A stretch of DNA of 30,996 nt. Source: JANYCG01 sp031392945 (GTDB lineage Bacteria; Pseudomonadota; Gammaproteobacteria; Burkholderiales; Burkholderiaceae_C). The notes beneath the pieces were generated by a model. The model had not been told where the DNA came from, ran no database searches, and worked only from the letters and a program-made list of their open reading frames with translations. This document shows, piece by piece, positions 30,964-30,996 of this stretch (within the stretch, counting starts at the first letter, position 1; each line of letters begins with the position of its first letter). The position numbers and the translations under genes are program-made. The stretch lies in contig JANMVT010000291.1 in assembly GCA_031392945.1 (NCBI GenBank), positions 1 to 30,996 on the forward strand. The letters run 5' to 3'.

Positions 30964-30996
30964 GCGGCAAGGCTCCTGCGGATGGCGATCCGGTCG

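Noticed and set aside
1..30996. CRISPR array, tRNA, rRNA, insertion sequence or prophage
   Set aside because: No regular spacer-repeat array, cloverleaf, rRNA-like sequence, transposase or phage protein could be recognised on either strand.

Overview
The window looks like a chromosomal segment of a betaproteobacterium, probably a Comamonadaceae member close to Rhodoferax or Polaromonas. This is inference. It rests on the GC-rich coding sequence, the flhDC flagellar master regulator, the TRAP and Tat-dependent transport genes, and a scattered AT-rich repeat of the GCTA...TAGC type that I recall from that family. Nearly all of the window is coding. I see no tRNA, rRNA, CRISPR array, insertion sequence or phage gene.

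Left part (1-8037). A minus-strand dTDP-L-rhamnose block (rfbB-rfbD-rfbA, no rfbC in view) is followed by a nucleotidyltransferase-fold gene cut by the left edge. Upstream of it on the same strand lies a TRAP transporter (dctP-dctQ-dctM) of the keto-acid/carboxylate type, with a terminator-like hairpin between dctP and dctQM. Its DctM carries a large central insertion. Divergent from dctP is a fumarylacetoacetate-hydrolase-family gene with an apparent Tat/lipoprotein signal.

Sulfide module (8034-10549). Two YeeE/YedE half-size membrane proteins (minus strand) diverge from a CsoR/CstR-like repressor and a persulfide dioxygenase-rhodanese fusion (plus strand). The shared intergenic region has a near-consensus sigma-70 promoter and a TACT-N6-AGTA palindrome overlapping both promoters. 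This fits a self-contained, repressor-controlled unit for sulfide/persulfide detoxification or thiosulfate handling.

Middle (10686-19575). An amidase; type III pantothenate kinase (coaX); a DUF2817 peptidase-like gene coupled to an M20 amidohydrolase; a cytoplasmic molybdopterin oxidoreductase; and, 19 bp downstream, a soluble REC-histidine kinase overlapping a NarL/FixJ response regulator.

Flagellar block (19584-23133). Minus-strand fliT, a short fliG-like gene, fliM and fliN (the last three joined by ATGA overlaps) diverge from flhD-flhC. The FliG-like protein keeps the FliM-binding EHPQ motif but ends before the torque-generating C-terminal domain.

Right part (23309-30963). An acyl-CoA catabolic cluster: SDR (minus), then plus-strand MDR oxidoreductase, MaoC-type hydratase, acyl-CoA ligase and SDR, convergent with a minus-strand acyl-CoA dehydrogenase and APH-type kinase. 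The kinase plus dehydrogenase pair, with a ligase and reductases nearby, recalls pathways that phosphorylate 4-hydroxyacyl-CoAs (levulinate Lva pathway, ACAD10/11). That is the most interesting metabolic hypothesis here.
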